Source of the DNA: Pseudomonas kermanshahensis
GTDB lineage: Bacteria; Pseudomonadota; Gammaproteobacteria; Pseudomonadales; Pseudomonadaceae
Length of the DNA: 64,000 nt
Direction of reading: 5' to 3'
Assembly: GCF_014269205.2 (NCBI RefSeq)
Contig: NZ_JABWRY020000001.1
Location: forward strand, 4,450,001 to 4,514,000
Within the stretch, counting starts at the first letter, position 1. The number at the start of each line of letters is the position of its first letter. The position numbers were made by a program, and so were the translations under genes. A model generated the notes under the pieces. It ran no database searches. It was not told the DNA's origin and worked only from the letters and a program-made list of their open reading frames with translations. This document shows positions 38,435 through 47,213 of this stretch, piece after piece.

Positions 38435-38702
38435 TGCGCGGCGCCTCCTGCGCACGAGGAATGGACATGACATGGAAGATCCCCGTCAGCAGGATCTGCA
38501 AGCGGTCGAACCAACGGTGGCTGCGCCCACGCAGGCTGGCGTTGAAGAACAACACCTCGAGCACATGCAGGCTCAGCAAGACAATGCCTGCCGCGTTGAT
38601 CAGAAGATTGAATGGCAAGGGTTGCGGCATCAACAGATTGAACAGCGCCACGCCCCAGAAGATAACGGTCAGGACCTTGCCCAGGCCCAGGATGAACTTC
38701 AT
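38427..38702 (-). CDS. DUF1145 membrane protein
   Basis: The 91-residue protein has two hydrophobic segments (LGKVLTVIFWGVALFNLL and LINAAGIVLLSLHVLEVLFF) and a basic tail, typical of DUF1145. Function is unknown. It is translated just before the collagen-like gene with an 8-base overlap, and lies 181 bases after an OmpA lipoprotein gene. Confidence 0.82.
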   Translation of the reverse strand: MKFILGLGKVLTVIFWGVALFNLLMPQPLPFNLLINAAGIVLLSLHVLEVLFFNASLRGRSHRWFDRLQILLTGIFHVMSIPRAQEAPRNA

Positions 38703-38840
38703 AGCCCAGCCCCTCTACATTTATTGTTATGTCGAAGCGGCCCGTTCGAGCGAGCCGTGCGACCAACAGTACCTGTAATGCCAAGGCGTGCGCCAGAGGC
38801 CCTGCAGTGACGCTTGTCGGATCGAACTGCCCAGCAGCCT

Positions 38841-38871
38841 GCGTCCGCGCCACTGCTCCAGGCGCGGACGC
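38841..38871 (-). terminator. Possible hairpin terminator after the OmpA lipoprotein gene
   Basis: GCGTCCGCGCC and GGCGCGGACGC form an 11-bp perfect stem around a 9-base loop, about 13 bases beyond the stop codon. There is no T-tract on the minus strand, so it may only stabilise the 3' end or pause polymerase. Confidence 0.4.
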
Positions 38872-38883
38872 TGGTGCTGGCCG

Positions 38884-39576
38884 TCACCGCTGGATCTTGA
38901 TCTCGGTGCGACGGTTCATGGCGCGCCCATCGGCCGTGGCGTTGTCAGCCACTGGCTGGGTTTCCCCGGCACCCACTATCGAGACGAAGCTGCTGCGCGG
39001 CACACCGCTCTCGACCAGGTAATCGGTCACCGAATGGGCACGGCGCTCGGACAGTTTCTGGTTGTAGGTGTCAGAGCCCACGCTGTCGGTATGGCCGCTG
39101 ACACTCAGGCGGGCACTCGGTGCTTCCTGTTTGAGGCGGGTGGCGATGGTGTTCAGCCGCTCTTTATCATTGGCGGTCAGACGCGCAGAGTCGAACTCGA
39201 AGTGCACATCGCGGATGACGATGACTTCTTCCTTCTGCACCACGACTTCCTCGACCACCGCGACCGGTTCGGGCGGGCAGCCATTGGCATCGACCTGCAC
39301 ACCGCGTGGGGTGCCGGGGCACTTGTCACGGCTGTCCGGCACGCCGTCACCATCCTCGTCGCCATCGCCATGGGCCCAGCAATAGCCCGCCGCCAGGCCA
39401 CCGCCCAACAACGCGCCCCAGCCAGCCCAGCTGGAACTCTCGATGGCACCCAAGGCGGCGCCGCCTACGCCCCCGACGGCAGCACACTTCGGCCAGTCGG
39501 TTTTTTGCAAACCTGCACAACCAGTCAACACACTGGTGAGCAGTACCAGGGGTATCGCTGTGCGTACTATGCTCAT
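38884..39576 (-). CDS. OmpA-family lipoprotein with thrombospondin type 3 repeat
   Basis: The 230-residue protein has a lipoprotein signal (PLVLLTSVLTGC), a Gly-rich stretch (GGVGGAALGAIESSSWAGWG), a calcium-binding type 3 repeat (DGDEDGDGVPDSRDKCPGTP), and an OmpA domain with VHFEFDSARLTANDKERL, VSGHTDSVGSDTYNQKLSE and GRAMNRRTEIKI. It should tether outer membrane to peptidoglycan. The start at 39576 follows AGGAG by 11 bases; the much longer open frame upstream is a GC-frame artefact. It is divergent from the 39736 gene. Confidence 0.88.
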   Translation of the reverse strand: MSIVRTAIPLVLLTSVLTGCAGLQKTDWPKCAAVGGVGGAALGAIESSSWAGWGALLGGGLAAGYCWAHGDGDEDGDGVPDSRDKCPGTPRGVQVDANGCPPEPVAVVEEVVVQKEEVIVIRDVHFEFDSARLTANDKERLNTIATRLKQEAPSARLSVSGHTDSVGSDTYNQKLSERRAHSVTDYLVESGVPRSSFVSIVGAGETQPVADNATADGRAMNRRTEIKIQR

Positions 39577-39735
39577 TTTCGTTGCTTCTCCTAGGGGAAT
39601 CGGCATAAGGCCGATCTCTGGGAGTAAAGACCGCGCAATCCATCCCTGCCAGCAATAAGCCACGACGCGGTCACATGCCGCTTTGCCCAGGCGCTGCGGC
39701 CCGTTAGTCTTGGATGACTTGAACGAGGATTGGCA

Positions 39736-40230
39736 ATGACCGACGGTTTTTCCCAGCGCACGCCCCAGCAGGCCTTGGCGGCCCTGCTCGAGCGTTTTAC
39801 CCCTCAACGCCTGTTGCTGGTAGGCACGCGCTTCCCCGCACTGGACGCCTTTGCCGAGGCACACCCGCAGGTGGCCATCGCAACGACTGCACCCGGCCCG
39901 TTGCCGGCAGACCTTGCCGGTCAACGCTTCGACTTGGCGGTGCTGGTGGACTGCCTGGAGCACCTGCCCAAGCGTACCGGCCTGGAACTGCTGGGCGGCA
40001 TTCGTAACCTTAATGCCAGCCGGGTTGCGGTGCTGGCCGACCTCTCGGCCTGCGGTTGGCAAGACACCGACTTTTTCGCCCTGGCCTTGTCTGCCAGCGA
40101 AAAATTCCGTCGTGAAGGGCAGGTGTTGAGCCTCTTCACCTATGATCTACATGACTACAAGCAAGTCCCGGACTGGCTCAATGCGCGATTCTGGGCCAAC
40201 CCTGAAAATTTTGGAAAGTACTGGTGGTGA
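39736..40230 (+). CDS. Conserved pseudomonad protein (DUF6231-like)
   Basis: The 164-residue cytoplasmic protein has a Rossmann-like pattern: [20 protein letters not shown], then [20 protein letters not shown], as in degenerate SAM methyltransferases, but no clear cofactor motif. It resembles the DUF6231 family as I recall it. The stop overlaps the next gene's possible ATG codons, so it heads a short plus-strand operon with ychJ, the LEA lipoprotein and the SEC-C protein. The start at 39736 follows GAGGATTGGC. Confidence 0.6.
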   Translation: MTDGFSQRTPQQALAALLERFTPQRLLLVGTRFPALDAFAEAHPQVAIATTAPGPLPADLAGQRFDLAVLVDCLEHLPKRTGLELLGGIRNLNASRVAVLADLSACGWQDTDFFALALSASEKFRREGQVLSLFTYDLHDYKQVPDWLNARFWANPENFGKYWW

Positions 40231-40232
40231 TG

Positions 40233-40709
40233 ATGAGTGTCTCGGTCTGCCCTTGCGGCAGTGGCAACCTGCTCGACGCCTGCTGCGGGCACTACCATGC
40301 CGGAACCCCGGCACCGGATGCCCAGACGCTGATGCGCTCGCGCTACAGCGCTTACGTGCTGGGCCTGATCGACTACCTGGTGAGCACCACCCTGCCGGCC
40401 CAGCAAGCGGCGCTGGACCGCGCCGCCATGGCCAGTTGGAGCGCCCAAAGCACCTGGTTGGGGCTGGAGGTGGAAAGCGCCGAGGTGCTGGGTGGCCAAC
40501 CCGAGCACGGTTTTGTCACCTTCACCGCGCGCTGGCACGATGAGGACGGCGATCACCAGCACCGCGAGCGCTCGGCGTTCGTCCAGCATGAGGGGCGCTG
40601 GTACTTCATCGACCCCACGGTCGGGCTGAAGGCCGGGCGCAACGACCCTTGCCCTTGCGCCAGCGGTCAGAAGTTCAAGAAATGCTGTGCCAGTTACGTG
40701 GCCAGCTGA
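40233..40709 (+). CDS. YchJ family protein with SEC-C motifs
   Basis: The 158-residue protein has an N-terminal Cys-rich motif ([17 protein letters not shown]) and a C-terminal SEC-C zinc motif ([16 protein letters not shown]) around an NTF2-like middle ([18 protein letters not shown]). This is the YchJ architecture. The start could be any of GTG 40224, GTG 40227, ATG 40230 or ATG 40233; I use the last as it fits the family's [11 protein letters not shown] start. Role unknown; zinc binding is likely. Confidence 0.85.
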   Translation: MSVSVCPCGSGNLLDACCGHYHAGTPAPDAQTLMRSRYSAYVLGLIDYLVSTTLPAQQAALDRAAMASWSAQSTWLGLEVESAEVLGGQPEHGFVTFTARWHDEDGDHQHRERSAFVQHEGRWYFIDPTVGLKAGRNDPCPCASGQKFKKCCASYVAS

Positions 40710-40711
40710 GC

Positions 40712-41188
40712 ATGATCGCCCAGGCCCGCGTACTGCTGCTCGGCGCCCTGCTGGCACTGCTCGCGGGCTGCGTCAGCTGGGGCGGCGACGACTGGCGCGA
40801 ACCTGAGGTGCACCTGGTCAGGGTCGAAACGGTCAAGGCCAGGCTACTTGAGCAGGAGTTCGTGCTGCACCTGCGCGTCGACAACCCGAATGACAGCCGC
40901 TTGTTCATCCGCAGCCTGGCGTATTCGATACGGCTCAACGACCTGTTGCTGGTGCAGGATGAGACCAGTGTGTGGCGCAGCGTCGGCGGCCATGCCCGGC
41001 GCACCTTCAAGATCACCGCGCGGACCAACCTGTGGCAGCACCTGAAGCCGCTGGCCAAGCTGCTTAAAAGCGAGCAACCACTGCATTACACCTTGCAGGG
41101 CGAGCTGGCCACCGGGTTGCTGTTCCACCGGGACCTGCACTTGTCGCGCAGTGGTGAGATAATCCCCGGTGATTTCATACCGGAGTAA
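40712..41188 (+). CDS. LEA type 2 lipoprotein
   Basis: The 158-residue protein has a lipoprotein signal ([13 protein letters not shown]) and a single immunoglobulin-like LEA14/WHy domain with [20 protein letters not shown], the NPN motif typical of the family. It is probably a periplasmic lipoprotein, perhaps desiccation- or stress-linked. The ATG is 2 bases after the ychJ stop, so it is translationally coupled. Confidence 0.82.
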   Translation: MIAQARVLLLGALLALLAGCVSWGGDDWREPEVHLVRVETVKARLLEQEFVLHLRVDNPNDSRLFIRSLAYSIRLNDLLLVQDETSVWRSVGGHARRTFKITARTNLWQHLKPLAKLLKSEQPLHYTLQGELATGLLFHRDLHLSRSGEIIPGDFIPE

Positions 41189-41195
41189 CTTTGCA

Positions 41196-41399
41196 ATGAC
41201 CCAGCAACCTCATGTTCATGGCCCTGACTGCAACCACGATCATGATCACCACCACGATCACGACCATGGCCATGTGCACGGCCCGCACTGCAACCACGGC
41301 CATCAGGAACCTGTTCGTAACGCCCTGAAGGACGTTGGCCGCAACGATCCTTGCCCTTGCGGCAGCGAGAAGAAGTTCAAGAAGTGCCACGGCGCTTGA
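41196..41399 (+). CDS. His-rich SEC-C protein
   Basis: The 67-residue protein pairs a His/Asp-rich N-terminus (14 His in the first 36 residues, including [19 protein letters not shown]) with a C-terminal SEC-C motif ([17 protein letters not shown]). Together these can hold several zinc, nickel or copper ions, as in a metal store or chaperone. The ATG at 41196 lies 7 bases after the LEA gene stop. It ends the operon, followed by element A. Confidence 0.8.
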   Translation: MTQQPHVHGPDCNHDHDHHHDHDHGHVHGPHCNHGHQEPVRNALKDVGRNDPCPCGSEKKFKKCHGA

Positions 41400-41424
41400 T
41401 CGGCACGTTGTGCTGAGGGCCTGG

Positions 41425-41708
41425 GTGTAGGGCTTGAGTGATGTGATGCTCTCAAGATCGAGCGCCGCCCGCGCGGCGCATCGCGAGCAACGCTCGCTCC
41501 TACGTTTGTTTCGGGCCAGTAAAGCCTGTGATAGAGGCGCGCGACCGCCTTGTTTGTTCGACTCGATATCGTGTCAGGCGCCAAGGGGCCGCGCGCCAAT
41601 GCCACAGGAAAAATTGGCCCGAAACAAACGTAGGAGCGAGCGTTGCTCGCGATGCGCCGCGCGGGCGGCGCTCGATCTCGAGAACACCACTTCACTAAAG
41701 CCCTACAC
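41425..41708. repeat. REPIN-like element A in a larger stem
   Basis: The core 224-bp element spans 41455-41678 and has perfect 64-bp inverted ends (41455-41518 and 41615-41678), each with a GTAGGAGCGAGC-type REP motif whose GTAG faces the 96-bp centre. The centre is itself an imperfect palindrome. Flanking 30-base sequences (41425-41454, 41679-41708) are also near inverted repeats. It is the reverse of the copy at 62980-63203, with one core difference. The rest of the 428-base gap shows nothing further. Confidence 0.93.
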
Positions 41709-41827
41709 CTGCACGCCCCTCCCACATACCATTCGTAAATAAACCGCCTCAGCACCTTGCACCGCGCCTGCGTGCTCACTACCTTAGCGCCTTCCAAACC
41801 CCCGCCACGCCTTGCAGGAGCCTTGTC

Positions 41828-44269
41828 ATGGCCGCCCCCGCCTTTCCTCCCTTCCGCCCGCGGTTCAAGACCGCTGCCACGCTGCTCGGCATGCTCGGAC
41901 TCGCCGGTTGCCAGATGGGCGGCTACCAGGACAGCGTGCCACCGACCACCGGCGTACAGCCGCTCAAAGGCCTGGCACAAAACGTCTCGGTCCGGCGCAA
42001 TGCCATGGGCGCACCGTTGATCGAGAGCGGCAACTTCCATGACGCGCTGTTCAGCCTCGGTTACGTACACGCCGGGGATCGCATCGAGCAGATGGTCGCC
42101 ATGCGCCTGCTCGCCCAAGGCCGCCTCGCCGAACTTGCCGGCAGCGATGCCCTCGACATCGACCGCCTGATGCGCGCCGCCAACCTCAAGCAAAGCGCCG
42201 CCCAGCAATACGCCGACGCCTCGCCACGGCTCAAGCGCTTCTTCGAGGTCTACGCCCGCGGCGTCAACGCCTACCTGTTCCGCTACCGCGACAAGCTGCC
42301 CGCCAGCCTGGCCAGCAGCGGCCATCGCCCTGAGTACTGGAAGCCAGAAGACTCGGCGCTGATCTTCAGCCTGTACGCCTTCAGCCAATCGGTGAACCTG
42401 CAAGAAGAACTCAGCGCCCTGACCCTGGCGCAGAAGGTCGGCAGCGACAAGCTGGCCTGGCTGCTGCCCGGCGCACCGGACGAACCGTTGGCCGACAGCG
42501 AAGTGGAAAAGCTCAAGGGCCTCAACCTCGCCAGCCAGCTACCCGGCTTGCCCGCCCTGGCGGCAGCCAGCCAAAAGCTCGCCGACCTCGACCTGCTCGG
42601 CAGCCCAGGCTCGGCCAACCTGGCCTTGGCAGGCCAACGCAGCCGCAGCGGCAAGAGCCTGCTGGCCAGCGACAGCCAGGCCGCCTGGGCGCTAAGCCCG
42701 GTGCAGATCCACACTGGCAAGTACCAGGTCGCCGGCCTGTCGCTGCCGGGCCTGCCGATTGTGCTGGCCGGCTACAACGGCAAGATCGCCTGGAGCAGCA
42801 GCGCCGTGATGGCCGACAACCAGGACCTGTACCTGGAGCAACTGCGCCGCCAAGGCAACCAGCTGAGCTACCTGGCCGACGGCAAATGGCTGCCAGCACG
42901 GGCACGCAGCGAAACCTTCTTCGTGCGTGGCCAACGCCCGCTGCGCGAGGTCATGTACGACACGCGCCACGGCACCCTCCTTGCCCAGCCGGCAAGCGCC
43001 AGCCTGGGCCTGGCCCTGAACCTGCCTCATTTCAAGGGCGACCGCAGCCTCGACGCGCTGTTCGACCTGACCCGCGCCAAGACCGTCGAACGGGCATTCG
43101 ACAGCACCCGCGAAGTCGCCGCCGCGGCGCTCAACTTCGTCTTCGCCGAGCCAGAGCACATCGGCTGGCAAGTCAGCGGGCGCTACCCAAACCGCCGCGA
43201 AGGCCAGGGCCTGCTGCCTTCGCCCGGCTGGGACGGCCGTTACGACTGGGACGGTTACGCTGACCCGATGCTGCACCCTTACGATCAGGACCCGCCGGCT
43301 GGCTGGATCGGCCACGCCAACCAGCGCAGCCTGCCGCGCGGCTACGGCATGCAGTTATCCAACACCTGGTACTACCCCGAGCGCGCCGAGCGCCTGGCTC
43401 AGTTGGCAGGCAACGGCCGTCACGACAGCCGCAGCCTGATGGCCCTGCAAAACGATCAAGTCACCCTGCTGGCCGACAAGCTCAAGCAGATGTTCGACGC
43501 ACCGGGTATGGCTCAACCGCTCAAGCAAGCCATCGATGCCCTGCCACCTGCACAGCGTGATAAGGCTCGCGACGCCTTGGCCCGGCTCAAGGCATTCGAT
43601 GGCCGGCTGAGCCCGGTGTCGGCAGATGCCGCGCTGTACGAGCTGTTCCTTCAGGCCTTCGCCCGCGAAACCTTCCTCGACGACCTCGGGCCAGAATCCA
43701 GCCCTGCCTGGCAGGCCTTCGTCAGCAATGCGCGGCTCTCCTACTCGGCACAGGCCGATCACCTGCTGGGCCGCGAGGACAGCCCGTTCTGGGATGACCG
43801 CAGCACCCCGCAGAAAGAAGACAAACCGGTGATTCTCGCCCGCAGCCTGGCCGCTGCGGTGGATGCCGGCACTGCGCAACTCGGCGCCGACCGCCGCGCT
43901 TGGCAGTGGGGCAAGCTGCACCAGTACCGCTGGCCGGCACCGGCCTACCATGGCCTGGGTGATGCCCTCAGCCGTTCACCGCTGGCTGCCGGCGGCGACT
44001 TTAGTACCCTGGCCCTCACCCCCTACGCCTGGGGCAGGGACTTCGACACCCGCCTGCCAGCGTCGGCACGCATGGTCGTCGATTTCGGCCAGGCCGAACC
44101 GTTGCAGGTGCTGACCAGCAGCGGCCAGTCCGGCAACGCGGCAAGCCCGCACTACAGCGACGGGTTGGATGCCTGGTTCAAGGGGCGTTTCATGAGCCTG
44201 CCGCTGCAACCGCAGAACTTTGGGCGGGCCTATGGGAGCCAGCGGCTGACCTTGGTGCCGGGTCGGTAA
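41828..44269 (+). CDS. Penicillin acylase family lipoprotein (HacB/QuiP-like)
   Basis: The 813-residue protein is an Ntn-hydrolase precursor of the penicillin G acylase / AHL acylase family, which hydrolyses amide bonds of acylated substrates. The N-terminal signal ends [10 protein letters not shown], so it is probably a lipoprotein rather than freely periplasmic. The expected self-cleavage Ser is S262 in [10 protein letters not shown], where typical enzymes have S-N-x-W or S-N-A. Later segments ([35 protein letters not shown]) fit the beta chain. It lies between elements A and C. The substrate is not determinable. Confidence 0.82.
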   Translation: MAAPAFPPFRPRFKTAATLLGMLGLAGCQMGGYQDSVPPTTGVQPLKGLAQNVSVRRNAMGAPLIESGNFHDALFSLGYVHAGDRIEQMVAMRLLAQGRLAELAGSDALDIDRLMRAANLKQSAAQQYADASPRLKRFFEVYARGVNAYLFRYRDKLPASLASSGHRPEYWKPEDSALIFSLYAFSQSVNLQEELSALTLAQKVGSDKLAWLLPGAPDEPLADSEVEKLKGLNLASQLPGLPALAAASQKLADLDLLGSPGSANLALAGQRSRSGKSLLASDSQAAWALSPVQIHTGKYQVAGLSLPGLPIVLAGYNGKIAWSSSAVMADNQDLYLEQLRRQGNQLSYLADGKWLPARARSETFFVRGQRPLREVMYDTRHGTLLAQPASASLGLALNLPHFKGDRSLDALFDLTRAKTVERAFDSTREVAAAALNFVFAEPEHIGWQVSGRYPNRREGQGLLPSPGWDGRYDWDGYADPMLHPYDQDPPAGWIGHANQRSLPRGYGMQLSNTWYYPERAERLAQLAGNGRHDSRSLMALQNDQVTLLADKLKQMFDAPGMAQPLKQAIDALPPAQRDKARDALARLKAFDGRLSPVSADAALYELFLQAFARETFLDDLGPESSPAWQAFVSNARLSYSAQADHLLGREDSPFWDDRSTPQKEDKPVILARSLAAAVDAGTAQLGADRRAWQWGKLHQYRWPAPAYHGLGDALSRSPLAAGGDFSTLALTPYAWGRDFDTRLPASARMVVDFGQAEPLQVLTSSGQSGNAASPHYSDGLDAWFKGRFMSLPLQPQNFGRAYGSQRLTLVPGR

Positions 44270-44311
44270 AGGGAATGGTGTGATGCCGTGAGTGCATGAC
44301 GCCTCCCTATA

Positions 44312-44361
44312 GCGCCTGTGAGATCGAGCGCCGCACGCGCGGCGCTCGATTTCACAGGCGC
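44312..44361. repeat. Short palindrome C, related to the REPIN-like element tips
   Basis: Arms 44312-44334 and 44339-44361 are 23-bp inverted repeats with one mismatch, around ACGC. They carry GCGCCTGTGAGATCGAGCG, the same outer tips as element B at 62970-63213, but without its REP motifs and core. It lies between the acylase and exonuclease genes. Confidence 0.8.
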
Positions 44362-44443
44362 CACAACCCCCACGACGAACTCACTCGAACTTCCCATCGC
44401 CCACCGCGCTCCTAACTGGTAACCCACCACCGGCGCCCGTGCC

Positions 44444-45460
44444 ATGGACCTCGTTATCGCCCGCCCCGAAGGCCTGTACTGCCCGCCCGGTGATTTCTAC
44501 ATCGACCCCTGGCGGCCGGTGGACCGTGCCATCATCACCCACGGCCACGGCGACCACGCCCGCACCGGCAATAATCACTACCTGACCGCCGCGCCCGGCG
44601 CGGGCATCCTGCGCAGCCGACTGGGCCAGGACATCAACCTGCAAACCTTGGCCTACGGCGAGCGCATCCTCCACCACGGTGTCACCCTAAGCTTGCACCC
44701 CGCCGGCCATGTGCTGGGCTCGGCGCAAGTACGCCTGGAATACCAAGGCCAGGTTTGGGTCGCTTCGGGCGACTACAAAGTCGAACCCGATGGCACCTGC
44801 GCCCCGTTCGAGCCAGTGCGTTGCCACACCTTCATCACCGAGTCGACCTTCGGCCTGCCTATCTACCGCTGGCCCCGCCAGCCTCAGGTGTTCGCCGGTA
44901 TCAACGCCTGGTGGCGCGCCAATTGCGCACAGGGCAAGGCCAGCGTGTTGTTCTGCTACGCCTTCGGCAAAGCGCAGCGCATTCTCCACGGGCTGGACGC
45001 GAGCATCGGGCCGATTCTGGTACACGGCGCGGTCGAGCCATTGAACCGGGTGTACCGCGAAGCTGGCGTGCACCTGCCGGAAACCCGCTATGCCGGCGAC
45101 ATCCCGCGCAACGACCCGTTGATGCGCCAAGCCTTGGTCCTGGCCCCGCCCTCTGCCGGGGGCAGTAGCTGGATGCGGCGTTTCGGCGATTACAGCGATG
45201 CCTTCGCCAGCGGCTGGATGCTGTTGCGCGGCACACGCCGGCGGCGTGGCGTCGACCGCGGCTTCGTGCTGTCGGACCACGCCGACTGGCCGGGCCTGCT
45301 GTGGGCCATTGGCCAGACCGGCGCTGAGCGCGTGATGGTCACCCATGGCTCGGTTAACGTGCTGGTGCGCTACTTGAACGAACAGGGCCTGGATGCTCGC
45401 GCCTTCGCCACCGAATACGGCGACGAAGACGAGCCCGCGACCTCGGAGCCCGAGGCATGA
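44444..45460 (+). CDS. Ligase-associated MBL-fold DNA exonuclease
   Basis: The 338-residue enzyme has the metallo-beta-lactamase motif HGHGDH at 33-38 and the conserved YCPPGDFYIDPW start, and is related to SNM1/Pso2-like exonucleases. It fits the 'ligase-associated DNA exonuclease' of the Lhr-ligase cluster. Its stop overlaps the ligase ATG as ATGA, so the two are coupled. It probably trims 5' or 3' ends before ligation, with Mn or Zn. Confidence 0.85.
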   Translation: MDLVIARPEGLYCPPGDFYIDPWRPVDRAIITHGHGDHARTGNNHYLTAAPGAGILRSRLGQDINLQTLAYGERILHHGVTLSLHPAGHVLGSAQVRLEYQGQVWVASGDYKVEPDGTCAPFEPVRCHTFITESTFGLPIYRWPRQPQVFAGINAWWRANCAQGKASVLFCYAFGKAQRILHGLDASIGPILVHGAVEPLNRVYREAGVHLPETRYAGDIPRNDPLMRQALVLAPPSAGGSSWMRRFGDYSDAFASGWMLLRGTRRRRGVDRGFVLSDHADWPGLLWAIGQTGAERVMVTHGSVNVLVRYLNEQGLDARAFATEYGDEDEPATSEPEA

Positions 45461-47115
45461 AAGCCTTCGCCGCACTGTACCTGCGCCTGGACGCGACCAC
45501 CTCCAGCAACGCCAAGCTCGACGCCTTGCGCGACTACTTTGCCCAGGCGCCTGCCGAGGATGCGGCCTGGGCCGTGTACTTCCTCGCCGGCGGCCGCCCG
45601 CGGCAACTGGTGCCAACCCGTGTGCTGCGCGAACTGGCGACTGAGCTGGCAGAACTGCCTGAATGGCTGTTCGAAGAGAGCTATCAAGCCGTGGGCGACC
45701 TGGCCGAAACGATCTCGTTGCTGCTGCCCGAGAACAGCCATGGCAGCGACGAGGGGTTGGCCCACTGGGTCGAGACACACCTGCTGCCCCTTCGAGGCCT
45801 GCCGCCCGACGTGATCCGCCAGCGCCTGCCCCCACTCTGGGCGCAGCTCGACCGGCCAAGCCTGATGCTGTGCCTGAAGCTGATCACCGGCAGCTTTCGC
45901 GTCGGCGTGTCCAAGCTATTGGTCACCCGCGCCCTGGCGCAACTGGCCGGCCTGGACGCCAAGCGCGTGGCCCAGCGCCTGGTCGGCTACACCGACATCA
46001 GCCACCGCCCTACCGCCGCCGGCTACCAGCAGTTGATCGCTGCCGAGTCGGCGGATGAACACCGCCAGCGTGGCGGTCAGCCCTATCCTTTTTTTCTGGC
46101 CCACCCGCTGCAGGCGCCCGTCGAGCAGTTTGACGCGCAACTCGGCCCGCCGAGCGACTGGCAGATCGAATGGAAGTGGGATGGCATCCGCGCACAGGTG
46201 GTCAAGCGCGACGGCCAGCTGTGGGTCTGGTCGCGTGGCGAAGAGCTCGTCACCGATCGCTTCCCCGAGCTGCACAGCCTGGCGCAAACACTGCCGGACG
46301 GCGTCGTGCTCGATGGCGAGATCCTGGTGTGGAAACCAGGGGCAACGGACGATGCCCTGGCCGTGCAACCCTTCGCACTGTTGCAGCAACGCCTGGGCCG
46401 CAAGACCCTGGGCAAGAAGCTGCTGGCCGACGCGCCCGTGGTGCTGCAGGCCTATGACCTGTTGGAATGGCAGGGCGAGGATTGGCGCAACCAGGCGCAG
46501 CACGTACGTCGTCAACAGTTGCAACACCTGGTGGCAGATTACCCGCTAGCGCCTGTGCTGCTGTCGCCCTTGCTCGAAGGGCAAACCTGGGCCGAGCTGG
46601 CCGAACAGCGCGAGCAGTCGCGCAGCCTGGGCGTGGAAGGCCTGATGCTCAAGCAGCGCGAGGCCTTGTATGGCGTGGGTCGCACCAAAGACATGGGCAC
46701 CTGGTGGAAGTGGAAAATCGACCCGTTCAGCGTCGATGCCGTGTTGATCTACGCCCAGCGTGGCCACGGCCGCCGCGCCAGCCTCTACAGCGACTACACC
46801 TTCGCCGTCTGGGACGCGCCCCCCGGCACGGCCGGGCGAGCATTGGTGCCCTTCGCCAAGGCGTACTCAGGGCTGAGCGACGAAGAGATGCGCAAGGTTG
46901 ACGCGATCATCCGCAAAACCACAGTGGAAACGTTCGGCCCGGTGCGCAGCGTGACCCCGACCTTGGTGTTCGAACTGGGTTTCGAAGGCATTGCCCTGTC
47001 CAAACGCCATAAAAGCGGCATCGCCGTGCGCTTTCCACGCATGCTGCGCTGGCGCCTGGACAAACCGGTCGAAGAAGCCGACGACCTCGCGACACTGCAG
47101 GCGCTGCTGATCTGA
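45457..47115 (+). CDS. ATP-dependent DNA ligase
   Basis: The 552-residue ligase has an N-terminal DNA-binding domain (about 1-200), the nucleotidyltransferase core with lysine motif EWKWDGIRAQ (K240 takes AMP), motif III LDGEILVW, motif V GLMLKQREALYGVGRTKDM, and the OB domain with LRWRLDKPVEE. This is the stand-alone ATP ligase of the Lhr/exonuclease cluster, distinct from NAD-dependent LigA and from LigD. It seals nicks in repair. A GH-type RBS is not obvious because of the ATGA coupling. Confidence 0.92.
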   Translation: MKAFAALYLRLDATTSSNAKLDALRDYFAQAPAEDAAWAVYFLAGGRPRQLVPTRVLRELATELAELPEWLFEESYQAVGDLAETISLLLPENSHGSDEGLAHWVETHLLPLRGLPPDVIRQRLPPLWAQLDRPSLMLCLKLITGSFRVGVSKLLVTRALAQLAGLDAKRVAQRLVGYTDISHRPTAAGYQQLIAAESADEHRQRGGQPYPFFLAHPLQAPVEQFDAQLGPPSDWQIEWKWDGIRAQVVKRDGQLWVWSRGEELVTDRFPELHSLAQTLPDGVVLDGEILVWKPGATDDALAVQPFALLQQRLGRKTLGKKLLADAPVVLQAYDLLEWQGEDWRNQAQHVRRQQLQHLVADYPLAPVLLSPLLEGQTWAELAEQREQSRSLGVEGLMLKQREALYGVGRTKDMGTWWKWKIDPFSVDAVLIYAQRGHGRRASLYSDYTFAVWDAPPGTAGRALVPFAKAYSGLSDEEMRKVDAIIRKTTVETFGPVRSVTPTLVFELGFEGIALSKRHKSGIAVRFPRMLRWRLDKPVEEADDLATLQALLI

Positions 47116-47213
47116 CAGTGCCTAATTCGCACAGGCGCAGACGCAAAAATTATGCTTCTATCTTTGTGCCGACCCGTGTCGCAGACCGTATTCGCCACGT
47201 AGCCAGGACTACC

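Noticed and set aside
39577..40062. Upstream extension of the OmpA lipoprotein frame
   Set aside because: It would place the signal peptide in the middle of the protein and runs antisense to the 39736 gene.
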